Assembly (NCBI GenBank): GCA_963575745.1
Contig: CAUYUJ010014593.1
Coordinates: 60,001-124,000 of the forward strand
Direction: 5' to 3'
Length of the DNA stretch: 64,000 nt
From: Prorocentrum cordatum
Lineage: Eukaryota > Sar > Dinophyceae > Prorocentrales > Prorocentraceae
The first letter of the stretch is position 1. Every line of letters starts with the position of its first letter. Below, one piece after another: positions 49,809-59,660 of this stretch. The position numbers and the translations under genes were made by a program. The notes under the pieces are model-generated. The model was given only the letters and a program-made list of their open reading frames with translations, searched no databases and had not been told where the DNA came from.

Positions 49809-51720
49809 AAAAGCCCGGGCACGCCCCGGTAGTCCGCCAGCAAGGGCTTGGAGATCGACCTCTGCTCCAGGTAGGTGAGCCCGGGCTCCAGGGCCACCTT
49901 GTTGGCCGCCTCCCGGCAGCGCGCCGCAGCGGCCGCCCCCGCAGCAGCCCCAGCGCCTCGCCAGCTCCCGGGAGGGCGAGAGGGCGCTACTGCCCGGGCA
50001 CGGCCCCCAGCGTCGGCACGCGACCCCGCTTCCCGCCCTCGACCTGCGCCATCAGGCGCGCCAGCAGCGCTGGCCTCCGAAGCCACCTGCTGCTGACAGG
50101 CGTTGGCCGGGGAGGCGGCCCCGGGCATCTCGATGAAGAGGTGCCCGCGGGAGGGCCGATCGGCCGGGTCGAGCTCGCTCGGCGCCCATGCAGCGCGCGT
50201 GCAGCTGCAGGTTGCAGGCCAGGGCCAGCGCGCAGAATTCCCGTTAACGCTGCGGAGCTGCCCCGCCGCACCTCGCCCCTCGCCCGCTGCCGGGGCCAGA
50301 CAGGTCGCCCACCAACGGCGCCAGCCGATGCCCAAAGGCGCCGCGTGAGCAGAGGGCATGCCGCAGGGAGGCCGACAAGGCAAGGCCCTCGGAGTAGTAG
50401 ATGTCGCGCTTCTCCCGCCAAGGGAAAGACAGCGCGATCTCCCAACTGGGGTCCTGCATGAAGGGCGCCGGCACCTCCCCGAACTGCTTGTCCAGGTCCT
50501 TTGCGGCCTTCTGGGCAGGGCCGCCGGGCGCAGGAGCGCGGTTGCCGCCGCGTCGTCTCCCAACGCGTGCGCCCGCGCGCTGATGGCCTCGTCGAAGTGG
50601 AAGCGCCACCTCCCCGCGGTGCGACCCAGCGCCGCCGCTGCGTCGCTGCTGGCCTCCCCGACACAGACCCCCGCGCCCCAGGGCGAGGCGTCGGAGGCGG
50701 AGACCTCGCAGTGCCAAGGGGCAGCGAGGTGCGAGGCGAACGTCGGGAGCAAGTTCCGCACAGTGCGAAACTCCCAACGCACCGACGCCCACAAGGGGAG
50801 AGCCTCGTCCCGCGCGGCCTGGCAGAGGCAGTAGCTGGCGTCGAAGATGGCGAGGGGCGGCCGCCGCAGCAACATGATCCACGCGCAGTGCCCCGGCAGA
50901 ACCTCGACCATCTCCCCGCGCACGGTCGCGCGCGACACCCGCTCGTCAATGGCGTCGCGCACCCGCCAGAGCCAGTTCGGCGACGCCCGCGCGCTGTGCG
51001 TAGAGCCGCGCAGCTCAAGCCCCACGAAGGAGCAGCGGGAGCTCGCTCGCTGCTGCTCCTGCGCAGTGAACCCGAAGCCGACCAGCTCCGACTCGATCTT
51101 CGCGGCCGCGGCGCCCACCTCGATCGGCGCGGCAGGCCCTGGCCACCAAGTAGTTGCCCACGTGGGCCGCAGCCCCCGGCCCATCCCTTTTGCCCAGCGC
51201 GAGGCCTTCACTGCGGTCTCGGATGCGCCGGCAGAGGCGCAACGCCCAGCTCCAGCCCATTGGAAGAATGGTGAGCTGAGGGGTGAGCTACTCGGCGCTG
51301 TCAACGCCCGCGCCGTGGAGAGAATCAGTGCCGACCATGCCAGCTCTGACCCGCCCCGGCTTGAAGTATCGACGCAAGCTGGGGGGGGTCCGCGCGGCGT
51401 AGAGGGCGTTCTCGATGTCCCCGCAGGCGGAGTAGACCGGGCCCGGGGCGTCGCACTCCAGGCGCGGGAAGGCCGCAGCGGTAGGAAGCTCCGTGGACGG
51501 AGCCCGCCGAAAGTGGAGGGTGACCAGCCTCGTTTCGAAGATAAACCTATGGCGATCCCCCTTCTTGCGGACCGTGCAAGCCCCCCGCTTGGACGCCCCC
51601 CCCGTCCCACTTGCAAAACTGGAGCATGCCGCGACGGTGTAGCTGCTCGAGAAATCGCTCGTAAACCTTCTGGTCTCGAAGAGCAGGATCAGAGTAAGGA
51701 GAACGCAATCCAAGTTCTGC
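49805..51720 (-). pseudogene. Reverse transcriptase and RNase H of the DIRS-like element
   Basis: Frames must be stitched. LEQLHRRGMLQFCKWDGG; then TVRKKGDRHRFIFETRLVTL, PRLECDAPGPVYSACGDIEN and ALYAARTPPSLRRYF (motif A Asp in GDI); then MGWSWALRLCRRIRDR and AAHVGNYLVA at the motif C position (usually YVDN or YxDD, so the key Asp is missing). Next come IESELVGFGFTAQEQQRASS and SFVGLELRG, then the RNase H-like region CEVSASDASPWGAGVCVGEA and, further on, APSELDPADRPSRGHLF. The order matches RT-RNase H of DIRS-type elements. At least four frame changes and the altered motif C indicate decay or uncorrected indels. Confidence 0.78.
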
Positions 51721-52295
51721 GCGAAGCTGGGCCGCCTCCTCCGAGCTGCGGAGCACGTTGGCCCCCCAATCCGACAGCCACGCCGCGTCGGCAGGCGGGC
51801 GGGCCGACTCCGGGCATGCAGGGGCCGCCCCCGCCTCCGGCCAGGACACCTTGTCCTCGCTGTAGGATGCCAAGACCGCCCGCTCCAGCCGCGCATGGGG
51901 CAGGCGCCGCAGAGCTCGCGAAGGCTCCCGCGGGGGCCCACGGTGTCTGGCGGCCCTGGGAACGAGGTGTACTGCTCCCGGACGTGCCCCAGCGCCATGT
52001 ACTGCAAAACTGTGGCGCGGCGGGGTCTCGCGCCCCCGCGGCCCGCCAGGTCGCTGAACGATCTGATGCCGTGGTTGGCCCTCTCCAGCGCGTGAGCCAG
52101 CCTGCCCTTGCGCCAGTCCACGGCTCGGCAGACATCTGCCCGTGCTGGTAGATCGCAAAAAGGGGGAAGAGGAAAGACGTCTCGCTGGCGACCGCGGCCC
52201 ATCTGAGCCACGGAGCGCGACGCACAGGCCAGGGAAGGTCAGTAGAGGGCGGCCAACCACCTCCACCGACGGGGCGAGTGGGCGCCCCGTCCTCG

Positions 52296-53623
52296 TCACG
52301 ATTTGGCTCCTTTTTGAAGACCGGGGCCGCCTGGGTCTGAGCCGCTGCTGCCTTCTGGGGCGGCCAGCTGACGCTCTTCCCGGGCCTTCCTCCGTTCCTT
52401 GGCGACGCTGCTCTCGGCCTGCAGACGGTCGGCCACCCACCTGGTGAGCTCGGGGCTGACCATGATGCCCCGCGTTGAGCCCATGTCGGTGGAAAGAAAC
52501 CCTCGTCCTGCTGCAGGCTCCCGTTGCTGCGCTGCGCGATGATCTTGTCCTTGTACTTCTCCTCGCACAGCTGCAGCTGACGTGCGACCAGCTCCCCACT
52601 CGCCAGGTTGGCCCCGTCGAGTTGGTCGTAGGTGCACAGATTCTGCATGAGCTTACTAGACTCACATGCACGATCGGGTCGTCTGGGCTGCCGGAGGCAC
52701 CCAGCAAGGCCTTCCAGGCAACATGGTGCCCCATCGGCGTGCCCCCGTGCTCCATCTGGTACTCGGCGACCCATTGAAATTTGCGGGGGCCCGGCACAGG
52801 CCAGTCCAGGAAGCTCGTCGAGCGGTTGCTCTGCACGGCCTCCCGGAACTCACGGTACCGCTGGCCCTGCCGGTCGTAGCGCACTGGCACGGTACGAAGG
52901 TCATCGCCCTGCTGAGGTGCCCCTCCAGCCGCTGGCTCAGCACCTCCCGCGCCTGGGCCTGGAGCCCCCGCAAGGACAGCGGTCAGACCTGCCAAGCCTC
53001 CAGCCGCAGGCGCCGGCGCCGGAGCACCTGCGGGTGCGCCCCCTCCTGCGACCAGGGCGCCCCCTTGGGCAGCGGCGGCGCCGCCGCCGGCAGGCGGCCC
53101 CGCGCCCATGGCGCCCGCGCCGCCCACGGCCCCCGGGGCGGGTGCGGCGATCGAAGGGCCCAGCGACGGCCGCGTCCCCGCCGCCGCCGTGGGCGGCCGG
53201 CGCGCCGGCGGCCAAGCCGCCCCCCAGCAGCCCAGCGGCCGCTCCACCACCGCCAGCTCCGCCAGCGCCACCCCCAGCCACGGGCACCAGGGCTTCACGA
53301 TCCTGTTCGAAGCTCGCCATGGCCACCTGCGCCGCCTGGAACAGACCGACCATCTCGAGCGGCGTCGGCAGGTTGGCGAAGTCGTAGACCGCCCGTCCTC
53401 CTGGGGCCGGAACGGCCAGCGGCCCGACGCCCCGCGGTCGCTTGAGATAGTACCCGCGCACATCGAGGTTGCCGGGGCTGTACTCCTCAACGTGCACGCC
53501 CATATCCGGCGTGAGCACGCTGAAGGCCCCAGGGACACGCACAGAGCCCAGCAACAACAGCCGAGCATGCAATAGACGAGGGTCAACGTCATATTCAACC
53601 CAGATCTCATCTCCCACTTTCAT
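52296..53623 (-). pseudogene. Gag-like ORF of the DIRS-like element
   Basis: ATG at 53623: MKVGDEIWVEYDVDPRLLHA, RLLLLGSVRVPGAFSVLTPD, GRAVYDFANLPTPLEMVGLF. After a Gly/Ala/Pro-rich hinge, another frame reads DRQGQRYREFREAVQSNRST, SFLDWPVPGPRKFQWVAEYQ and GTPMGHHVAWKALLGASGSP. Then come NLCTYDQLDGANLASGELVA and RQLQLCEEKYKDKII, and finally WVADRLQAESSVAKERRKAR. The CTYDQLD-x-x-NLAS-x-E and VAKERRKAREE segments recur in dinoflagellate retroelement proteins upstream of RT. It probably acts as a capsid/nucleocapsid protein. At least three frame changes occur (near 53150, 52650 and 52450). Confidence 0.65.
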
Positions 53624-53656
53624 CGATACTGGCCTCCACCTCGTGGCACACGGGGG

Positions 53657-54061
53657 TCAGGCCTTCCGCCCGCGAGCCCGCTCCGCTTGGCGCCGAGCCC
53701 AATCGAGGCACCCGCGGACGAGCTCCAAGGCCAGAAGCGCCAACGCCCCCAGCAGGAACTCAAGAGCCGCGCGCCACCAGCCCGACACAGCCCCAGGCCC
53801 GCACTCGCAGCGGCACTCGGGGCAAGGGTTCGGGCACACCGGTGCCCTGGTGGCCAGGCAGTCGCCCAGCGCCTCCTGCAGGGTATCCAGCACCTGCCGG
53901 AATTCCCTCGGCGCCTCGGCGCCACGGCCCAGCTCCGCCTTCGCGGGGCTGGCGAGGGGCGCCTCCTCGGGCGCCGCGGGCGGCTGCACCGCGAAGTGGG
54001 CCAGGTAAACGCCGGCGAAGTGCGCGATGCCCAGGCCGGCTAGCGCGCGGGGGCTCAGCAT
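53657..54061 (-). CDS. Small membrane-anchored Cys-rich protein at the 5' end of the DIRS-like element
   Basis: From ATG at 54061: MLSPRALAGLGIAHFAGVYL, a hydrophobic N-terminal segment, then a Pro/Ala/Glu-rich middle and a helical VLDTLQEALGDCLATRAPVC. A Cys cluster follows (CPNPCPECRCECG), then a C-terminal hydrophobic helix WWRAALEFLLGALALLALEL and a basic tail. Two predicted membrane segments flank a Cys-rich loop. It lies between the terminal X1 repeat and the gag-like ORF, with the gag start 34 nt downstream. No family is recognised. It is uninterrupted, unlike every other ORF of the element. Confidence 0.55.
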   Translation of the reverse strand: MLSPRALAGLGIAHFAGVYLAHFAVQPPAAPEEAPLASPAKAELGRGAEAPREFRQVLDTLQEALGDCLATRAPVCPNPCPECRCECGPGAVSGWWRAALEFLLGALALLALELVRGCLDWARRQAERARGRKA

Positions 54062-54079
54062 CGCCTGGAGCCCTCGCGA

Positions 54080-54139
54080 GGAGGAAAAACCCTCGCGGCA
54101 TTCCAACGCTAATGAGATGACACGTGTAACACGACCATC
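54080..54139 (-). repeat. Split direct repeat X1 (terminal)
   Basis: GGAGGAAAAACCCTCGCGGC to AACACGACCATC, 5 of 60 mismatches with 48232-48291. The ATC microsatellite resumes at once after it. Confidence 0.93.
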
Positions 54140-54141
54140 AC

Positions 54142-54226
<85 letters not shown>

Positions 54227-54233
54227 GTCATCG

Positions 54234-54266
<33 letters not shown>

Positions 54267-54300
54267 GCATCAGCATCAGCATCATCATCATCATCACCAC

Positions 54301-54331
<31 letters not shown>

Positions 54332-54590
54332 GAATCATCATCGCCATCGCCTTCACCATCACCATCACCATCACCATCACCATCACCATCACCATCACCA
54401 TCATCATCATCATCATCATCATGATCATCATCATCGTCGTCGTCGTCGTCGTCGTTGTTGTCCTCGTGGTCGTCGTCATCGTCGTCATCATCCTCATCAT
54501 CAACATCATCATCAATATCCTCACCGTCCTCTTCCTCATCATCACCACCGTCATCATCATCGTCAACCTTATCCGACCGTGTCTCCTCCA
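54140..54590. repeat. (ATC)n microsatellite, right flank of the DIRS-like element
   Basis: CATCATCATC for about 300 bp with CAGCATCAG and CACCATCAC variants, then CGTCGT and ATCCTC variants. It continues the tract seen left of the element. Confidence 0.95.
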
Positions 54591-54912
54591 TCTCAGCACA
54601 CAATACAGAACACAAGACACAGCACGCGTGAATCCTCTGGCCAGCGGGCCCGGGCGGCGCGGGTGGGCCGCAACCCCACCCAGCTGGCGAGCTGCTGGCC
54701 GCCCCAGCAGGCTGCCGGCTACGCCCACATTGGAGGCGATCGCCAGCGAGGTAAAAACGCCCGGGGCCATGGACCGCTCGTGCCCGAATGCTGTTTAGAA
54801 CCGTAACGTGTACGGAGAAGGACCACGGATATACAGACAAACTCGTGCAAACACACTCAGATCATTCTCGACATCCTCACCACATCTCTCCCGAGCTTCG
54901 GGACAAGAGGTG

Positions 54913-55260
54913 TCACACGTGACGGCCTCCTGCGCCATCTCGAACAGTCGCCACCAAGAATGCTAGGTTTCCACGGCGGCAGGACTTGCCGCAGGCAGCT
55001 AAATAGTCATCTGCAGAGAAGTAATCCTTGTGAGAGCCCACCTGTCCCGTTCGAAGAAGCGGTCCTAAAGCGGGGCCGAAGCGCCGCTTCAGCTCTGCAA
55101 ATCTGAAGATCTCGGACACGTGCAACACAACCTCGCGAGGAGGAACGTTAGGGGGGGACCGGCTCAAGGGGGACACATCGAACTGGAATCGGCGATACAT
55201 CGCCGGTAGGTCGGCGAGGTAGTCTTTGACATCCCCTCTATGTGTAGTACAGCTGTCCAC
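54913..55260 (-). CDS. Unrecognised minus-strand coding candidate
   Basis: A 115-codon frame: MDSCTTHRGDVKDYLADLPA, MYRRFQFDVSPLSRSPPNVP, PREVVLHVSEIFRFAELKRR, then FGPALGPLLRTGQVGSHKDY and SADDYLAACGKSCRR. Composition and lack of repetition make it the most gene-like frame of this stretch. A GTGGGC...TACTTCTCTGCAG stretch of 31 nt inside (about 55011-55042) looks like splice sites but is too short for a normal intron. No domain is recognised. It may be one exon of a longer gene. Confidence 0.4.
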   Translation of the reverse strand: MDSCTTHRGDVKDYLADLPAMYRRFQFDVSPLSRSPPNVPPREVVLHVSEIFRFAELKRRFGPALGPLLRTGQVGSHKDYFSADDYLAACGKSCRRGNLAFLVATVRDGAGGRHV

Positions 55261-55289
55261 CCTTGGAGGGGTTTGTTATGTTTTCCCCT

Positions 55290-55446
55290 GTTTTGGGGGG
55301 TCACCCGGGTTGTCTGTTCCACTCCCCAAAAGGGGGATTTGCGAAGGGAGGGAGGGAGGAGAAATTCTGGGTGCTTGCGAGGCGGAAGGCCCTGGGAAGG
55401 CGCCTGAGCGTGCCATATCATTTCTGGTGCACCTCATGCTGCCAGC
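55290..55446 (+). repeat. Dispersed repeat family E, copy 1 (plus)
   Basis: Inverted relative to 59515-59660. It contains TTCTGGGTGCTTGCGAGGCG, GGCGCCTGAGCGTGCCAT and CTCATGCTGCCAGCGC. Substitutions cluster at third positions of the frame WVLARR...SVP..FW..SCCQR. An AT-rich, AAC-rich stretch follows it. Confidence 0.7.
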
Positions 55447-56050
55447 GCGCCTGCGAAAATCACCCCAAAAAAAAAACAAAATCAACGGTCTACGAAAATC
55501 TCATCAAATCGACGGTTGACATAAATTTGGTGGAACAAAAACAAGAATGGAACGTCGACGAGCACCGATGGAGAATCGAGGAACATGGAACGCAGGGAAT
55601 CAAGAAATCATGTGACCATGGATGGAGAGAGAGTCAGGAGATCAACGAAAACTGTACGAACATCAAACGTCTACAAACATGAACGCAATCTGCGGAAACC
55701 ATGTGTCAACGAACAACAACGAAACACACAACAAGAAACACCTGAATGCAACGCATGTAAACAAGCATCTCGGACAATATACGAAAACGAAATGTCGACG
55801 AGACCAGTGGACAACCAACGAACCTCAAACGTCGAGGAACATCAACACATAAACGAAAACCGTACATCAACAAACACAAGCGAAATTGCAAATAACATCG
55901 AATAGGCGTAGACAGCAACCAGTGAAACATGAGCGAAATCAAACGTCGACGAAATCCTTTAGGAAGCACCAGAGAACATCGAACGCTGACGAAAATCATA
56001 GCAACATCGATGATTACCGAACGTCAATGAAAATGCGAGAGCGCGCCCAC
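55447..56050. repeat. A-rich degenerate AACGAAAAC-type sequence
   Basis: This 600-bp stretch is clearly AT-richer than its surroundings. Words such as CGAAAAC, ACATCAA, CATCAAACGTC and CAACGAA recur irregularly on the plus strand. It reads open for 106 codons but the composition follows the DNA repeat (Asn/Thr/Glu-rich), so I treat it as noncoding. Confidence 0.6.
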
Positions 56051-56071
56051 AGCGACCGAGCAAAGGGGGGG

Positions 56072-56270
56072 GGCTTGGCTTCAGCTACCCCCCCCTCCAT
56101 TTAGGCCCAATTGTTGGAAGGCCCCCACCCCCCTCCCCTCCTGTTTTCCCGACCCTGGAAGCTGTCCCCCTTTCCCCCCCCCCCGGAAGGGGGGCTTGAC
56201 TTCCCCCCCCTTGGGTGGAAGCTATCCCCCCGTCCCCTCTTTTTTCCCGGCCCCCCCCCCCCCCCCCCGG
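56072..56270. other. Homopolymer C/G-run region
   Basis: Repeated runs of 7-16 C, with GGAAGCT(A/G)TCCCCC units recurring at about 56157, 56217 and a diverged unit near 56080. It is likely to be error-prone in assembly. Confidence 0.7.
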
Positions 56271-56411
56271 AGGAAGACCGATCACAACCACTTCGGACTG
56301 TTCAGGAACTTCTTCGGTCGGAATGCAACCACTGGAAACGGACTGATCGCAACCGAAAGGATTCCTATACAAACCTGTCAGGAGAACACCGGATTGCAAC
56401 CGATCCAAAAG

Positions 56412-56672
56412 CTCCTGCTGAGGCTTCTGAAGGTTTCTCTGAGGCCTCTGAAAGGCTTCTCTGAGGCCTCTGAAAGGCTTCTCTGAGGCCTCTGAAAGGC
56501 TTCTCTAAGCCTCTGCGAGGCTTGAAGGAGGCTTCTCAGAGGCTTGTGGGAGGCTTCTCAGAGGCTTGTGGGAGCCTTCGGAGAGGCTTGTGGGAGGCTT
56601 CTGCGAGGCTTCTGAGAGGCGTCTGAGAGGCTTCGGAAAGGCTTCTGAGAGGCTTCTGAAAAGGCTTCTGAG
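56412..56672. repeat. GAGGCTTCTGAGAGGCTT minisatellite
   Basis: About 12 degenerate units of roughly 22 bp (GAGGCCTCTGAAAGGCTTCT, GAGGCTTGTGGGAGGCTTCT). Confidence 0.9.
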
Positions 56673-57190
56673 AGGCCTACCCCGCAGACCCCACAGGTCC
56701 CACAGGTCCTGCGTGTCGCACGGGCGCCAAAGGTCTCGCAGGCCGCGCAGGGCGCACACGTCCCCCAGCCATGGTTCCCACAACCACCACAGGCCCAGAC
56801 CGCCTGGCGTGGGGGACCATCGCCGGGCCCAGGGGCCGTCCAAAAGTGACTCAGTATGCAATGCTGGTCTACTGTAGGTTCATGCGGCGTTGGCGCGCCG
56901 GCGACGTTGGCGAAGGCGTTCAAGGCTGCATTTTGCGACGCGGAAGCACCGAGGGACACGTTGGGCCCACTGTACCCGACGAAATTCAACATTGAACGAT
57001 CGGGGCCGCGATCGATTCAAGGTTGAACGATCCACGCGGTGCCGACGCCGCACGAACCTACCGTAGGGGAATTCGTCCAGACCTCTGGGGGTCGACGTCC
57101 TGGAAAATTCATGACGTTGGAGACGCCCCCCCAATCAAGCCTGCCGAAGGGGGGCCAGCATGGCCTTAGACAGTCGGCCGCCGCGCGCAG
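56673..57190. other. No gene recognised
   Basis: Mixed sequence with a TTGAACGATC(G/C) word repeated at 56992 and 57022. No exon is supported. Confidence 0.45.
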
Positions 57191-57195
57191 AGAAG

Positions 57196-57239
57196 CCCTA
57201 AAACCCTAAACCCGAAACGCGAAACCCTAAACCCTAAAC
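57196..57239. repeat. Interstitial telomere-type (CCCTAAA) repeat
   Basis: CCCTAAAACCCTAAACCCG followed by AAACGCG and AAACCCTAAACCCTAAAC: about six CCCTAAA-like units, two degenerate. This is the plant/alveolate telomere motif. Confidence 0.85.
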
Positions 57240-57413
57240 TGACGAGCTACCCCTCTGTGTCGCGCTTTCGACCTTGAACTGGAGACGGCTGAATGGATCT
57301 CCACGCTGGCCGGCGCGCCCCTGAGTCAGCTCGCGCCCCATTTGCCATGGATGGACCCTCGTTTCGGCGGACCCCTCATGCGCTTCGCGCGAAGTTGACC
57401 CCGGGTAGAGGAA

Positions 57414-57577
57414 CGAACAACTGCATGCGCATAAACTGTTGGAGGTCCGCGCGGATTTCTTGGATCGGCGCTGGACAGCCCTCCCGGGGCGGCGCCAGAG
57501 GCGCCAGGGAAAGGGCCCAGCGCGGGTCCCATAAATCTGCGTGGACCTCCAACAACTAACTTTTATGCAGTTGTTTT
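57414..57577. mobile_element. Foldback / MITE-like element, copy 2
   Basis: The left arm CAACTGCATGCGCATAAACT, GTTGGAGGTCCGCGCGGATT is mirrored by the right arm AATCTGCGTGGACCTCCAAC, then AACTTTTATGCAGTTG. The centre also folds (GGCGCTGGAC...GGCGCC-AGAG-GGCGCC...GGGCCCAGCGC). The entire 164 bp is one long imperfect hairpin. Related to 44193-44325. Confidence 0.8.
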
Positions 57578-58460
57578 CTTCGTCGATCAGTGGCCCTCAG
57601 CCAACGCCGCAAGACGGCTAGAAAGGGCCTGGGGCCAGGCGCGCGTCCGCTCGATAGGGGGGGGGGCAACGACGCCGACGGCGATGACGACGACGACGAC
57701 GCGGCGGCGACGACGACGACGACCGCAGCAGAGAAGCCGACGGCGACGAGGAGGGCGAAGAAGGGCGGACGGAAAAGGAAACGAAGGGAACAGGGAAGGG
57801 GGGAGGGTGGGGGGGCGAAGAAAGAGGAAGAGGAAGAGGAGAACGCGGACGAGGACGAGGAGGGCCAAATCCGCCTGCGACATTCCTGCGGCATGCCACG
57901 AACCCTGGGTCCATCCGCCCGAGGCGCGGTCTTCCTCGATCAAGTCCCACACTGTAATGTCCCGCTGTCCCGCCCGACCCGACTTGCCCGCGAGGGCCCG
58001 CGTGCCCTGCGCGCCCGGGAGAATCCGCCTGCCCGAGCGTGCCCTGCGCGCCCGCGTGCCCTGCGCGCCTGCCCGAGCCGAGTAGTTGGCGACATCCGAA
58101 CCCAACCCCCGCCGACCATCGATCCCCCTGAATCGACGGGCGGGGGGGGCAGCGTGCGGATTTTGCCGCGCTTTCAACGAATTCCGAACCCTGCCCCCGC
58201 CGCCCACCCAGTCGCCCGACGCGTCGATCAGCGAGGGCAATGTTAGAATGTCACTGCCGATCGAGGTCTTCCTCGGTGAGGTCTCTCGCTTCATAGTCCC
58301 GCCCGCCCTTCAAGGCCCGTCTGCCCCACCAGTCCCGCTGGCGAGGTCCGCTCGACATGAGCTGGTCGGAAACGTGCACCAGCTGCCTCGGATGGAACTA
58401 TCTGCGCCGAGGCCGAATCGCCATCGGAAGGAGCGAGCCGCCCACCTGCCGTCCCCGACC
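57578..58460. other. No gene recognised; GAC/GAGGA triplet patches
   Basis: 57660-57740 is GACGACGGC-rich and 57770-57870 is GAGGA/AGGGGG-rich. The rest (57900-58330) is GC-rich, with GCGTGCCCTGCGCGCCCG repeated near 58000-58080. No domain is seen. Confidence 0.45.
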
Positions 58461-59200
58461 GTCGGCCTGGCGAGGAGCGGCCCGAGGGGGGTGCGCACCA
58501 GGGCTGGCCCAGGGGCGAAGCGATGGCCCTCGGCGCGGCGGCTGGGGGCCGCTCCTGCCGGGCTGGTCGGTCGGGCCCCCGACCGCGCCTGCGGGGCGCC
58601 CGTCGGCCTGCCAGGCGGCGAAGCCGGCGCGCTCGGCGGCCAGGTCTCGACGGTTGCCGGAGGAGCGACAAGCGCCAGGCGGGCCCCCGACCACGGTTGG
58701 GGGGCGCCCAAAAGCCTGGCCGGCGGCCACGGCGTCGCGCCCGGCAGCCTGGCTTGGGCGGTTGCCGAAGCGCGGTTCGGGTTGCTCGGCGGCCCCAGCG
58801 GCGCGCCCGGCGGCCAGCTCGGTTGCCGGAAGCGCGGTCTGGCAACCCAGCGCCGAGCGGGCCACCGACCGCGCCCGCGGGGCGCCCACAAGCCTGCCAG
58901 GCGGCCACGGCGTCGCGCCTGGCGGTCAAGTCTGGGCCGTTGCTAGAAGCGCGGCCCGGCAACCCAGCGCCGAGCGGGCCCTCGACCGCCTGCGGAATGG
59001 CCATCGGCCTGGCATGGGCGGTCGCCGGAAGCGCGGTGGATCCGGCAACCCAGCTCTGGGCGGGCCCTTTACCGCACCTGCGGAGTACCCGTGGGCCTGC
59101 CTGGCGGCCCCCGCCCTCGCGCGGGGGCCGCCGGCTGCTGCGGGCGGAGCGCCGCGGCCAGCCTCTTCGGGCGGGCCAGCCAGTGTCGGCCCGACCAGGT
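58460..59200. repeat. Degenerate tandem repeat, about 110-bp unit
   Basis: CCGACCGCGCC-GCGGGGCGCCC, AGCCTG(G/C)C, CGGCGGCCA(C/G)GGCGTCGCGC, GTTGCCGGAAGCGCGG and GGCAACCCAGCGCCGAGCGGGCC recur from unit to unit, with starts near 58578, 58686, 58866, 58985 and 59072. It is nearly free of stops on both strands because of its GC content, so long Ala/Arg/Pro frames are expected by chance. Confidence 0.75.
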
Positions 59201-59514
59201 CGAAGTTGCAGTCGGCACACGCTGCTCCCCCGTCGCTGCGCACTCTCCGCAAAGCCTCCCCGCTGAGGGCCTCCTGCGGCACTGGCGCCAAGCCCAGCGC
59301 TGTGAATGTTCAAACGGTGTTCGCTGGTTGCTTGTTCGTCTACATCTCGTCGATGATCGTCGGCGGTGGATGTTTAAAATGTTCGTAGACGATAGACTTT
59401 CGCATTTGATTGTTCCTTTTGTTGCAACGATCTTCATCGGCCCTCTCTTTTTATTTGCGATCTATCATGGATGTTCGACGACACTGAATTTCCCATTGAC
59501 TGTTGTATATTTTT

Positions 59515-59660
59515 ATGCGCTGGCAGCACGAAATGCGCCAGAAGCGGGATGGCACGCTCTGGCGCCTCCCCCGTGACTCCCGCCTCGCTAGCACCCATAA
59601 TTCCCCCCCGCCCCCTTCCCCCCAGAGGGGGGAACAAAAAACACCCATGAATCATGAAAG
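59515..59660 (-). repeat. Dispersed repeat family E, copy 2 (minus)
   Basis: Minus strand carries TTATGGGTGCTAGCGAGGCG, GAGGCGCCAGAGCGTGCCAT and TTCGTGCTGCCAGCGC. Without gaps over about 88 bp it matches copy 1, and it too is followed (minus) by AT-rich DNA with ACGAACATTTTAAACATC-like words. Confidence 0.7.

Larger units (their letters stand above)
48039..54139 (-). mobile_element. Tyrosine-recombinase retrotransposon (DIRS/PAT/Ngaro-type) with split direct repeats
   Basis: Reading the minus strand: X1 (54139-54080), coding region, Y1 (48428-48292), X2 (48291-48232), a 57-nt spacer, Y2 (48174-48039). This X-ORFs-Y-X-Y arrangement is the split direct repeat structure of PAT/Ngaro-type elements. 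Between the repeats are a small membrane-protein ORF, a gag-like ORF, RT/RNase H and a tyrosine recombinase, the expected content. Both outer flanks are ATC microsatellite, so the element sits inside one former tract, with no target duplication beyond the ATC shared at the junctions. Many frameshifts and lost catalytic residues show that it is defective. Confidence 0.88.

Noticed and set aside
52643-52665. A 23-nt GTGAGT...ATGCAG segment as a mini-intron in the gag-like ORF
   Set aside because: Removing it does restore phase, but it would delete SSKLMQ, which reads as part of the conserved segment before NLCTYDQLD. A one-base indel is simpler, and 23 nt is too short for a normal intron.
54027-54806. 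Poly-Ser/His and poly-Asp/Met frames
   Set aside because: Translations of an ATC microsatellite.
57556-58294. Minus-strand frame rich in Ser/Arg/Val
   Set aside because: Driven by GAC and GAGGA triplet patches; no supporting features.
58086-59388. Long Ala/Arg/Pro-rich frames on both strands
   Set aside because: They follow a 110-bp GC-rich tandem repeat, with equivalent openness on both strands and no domain.
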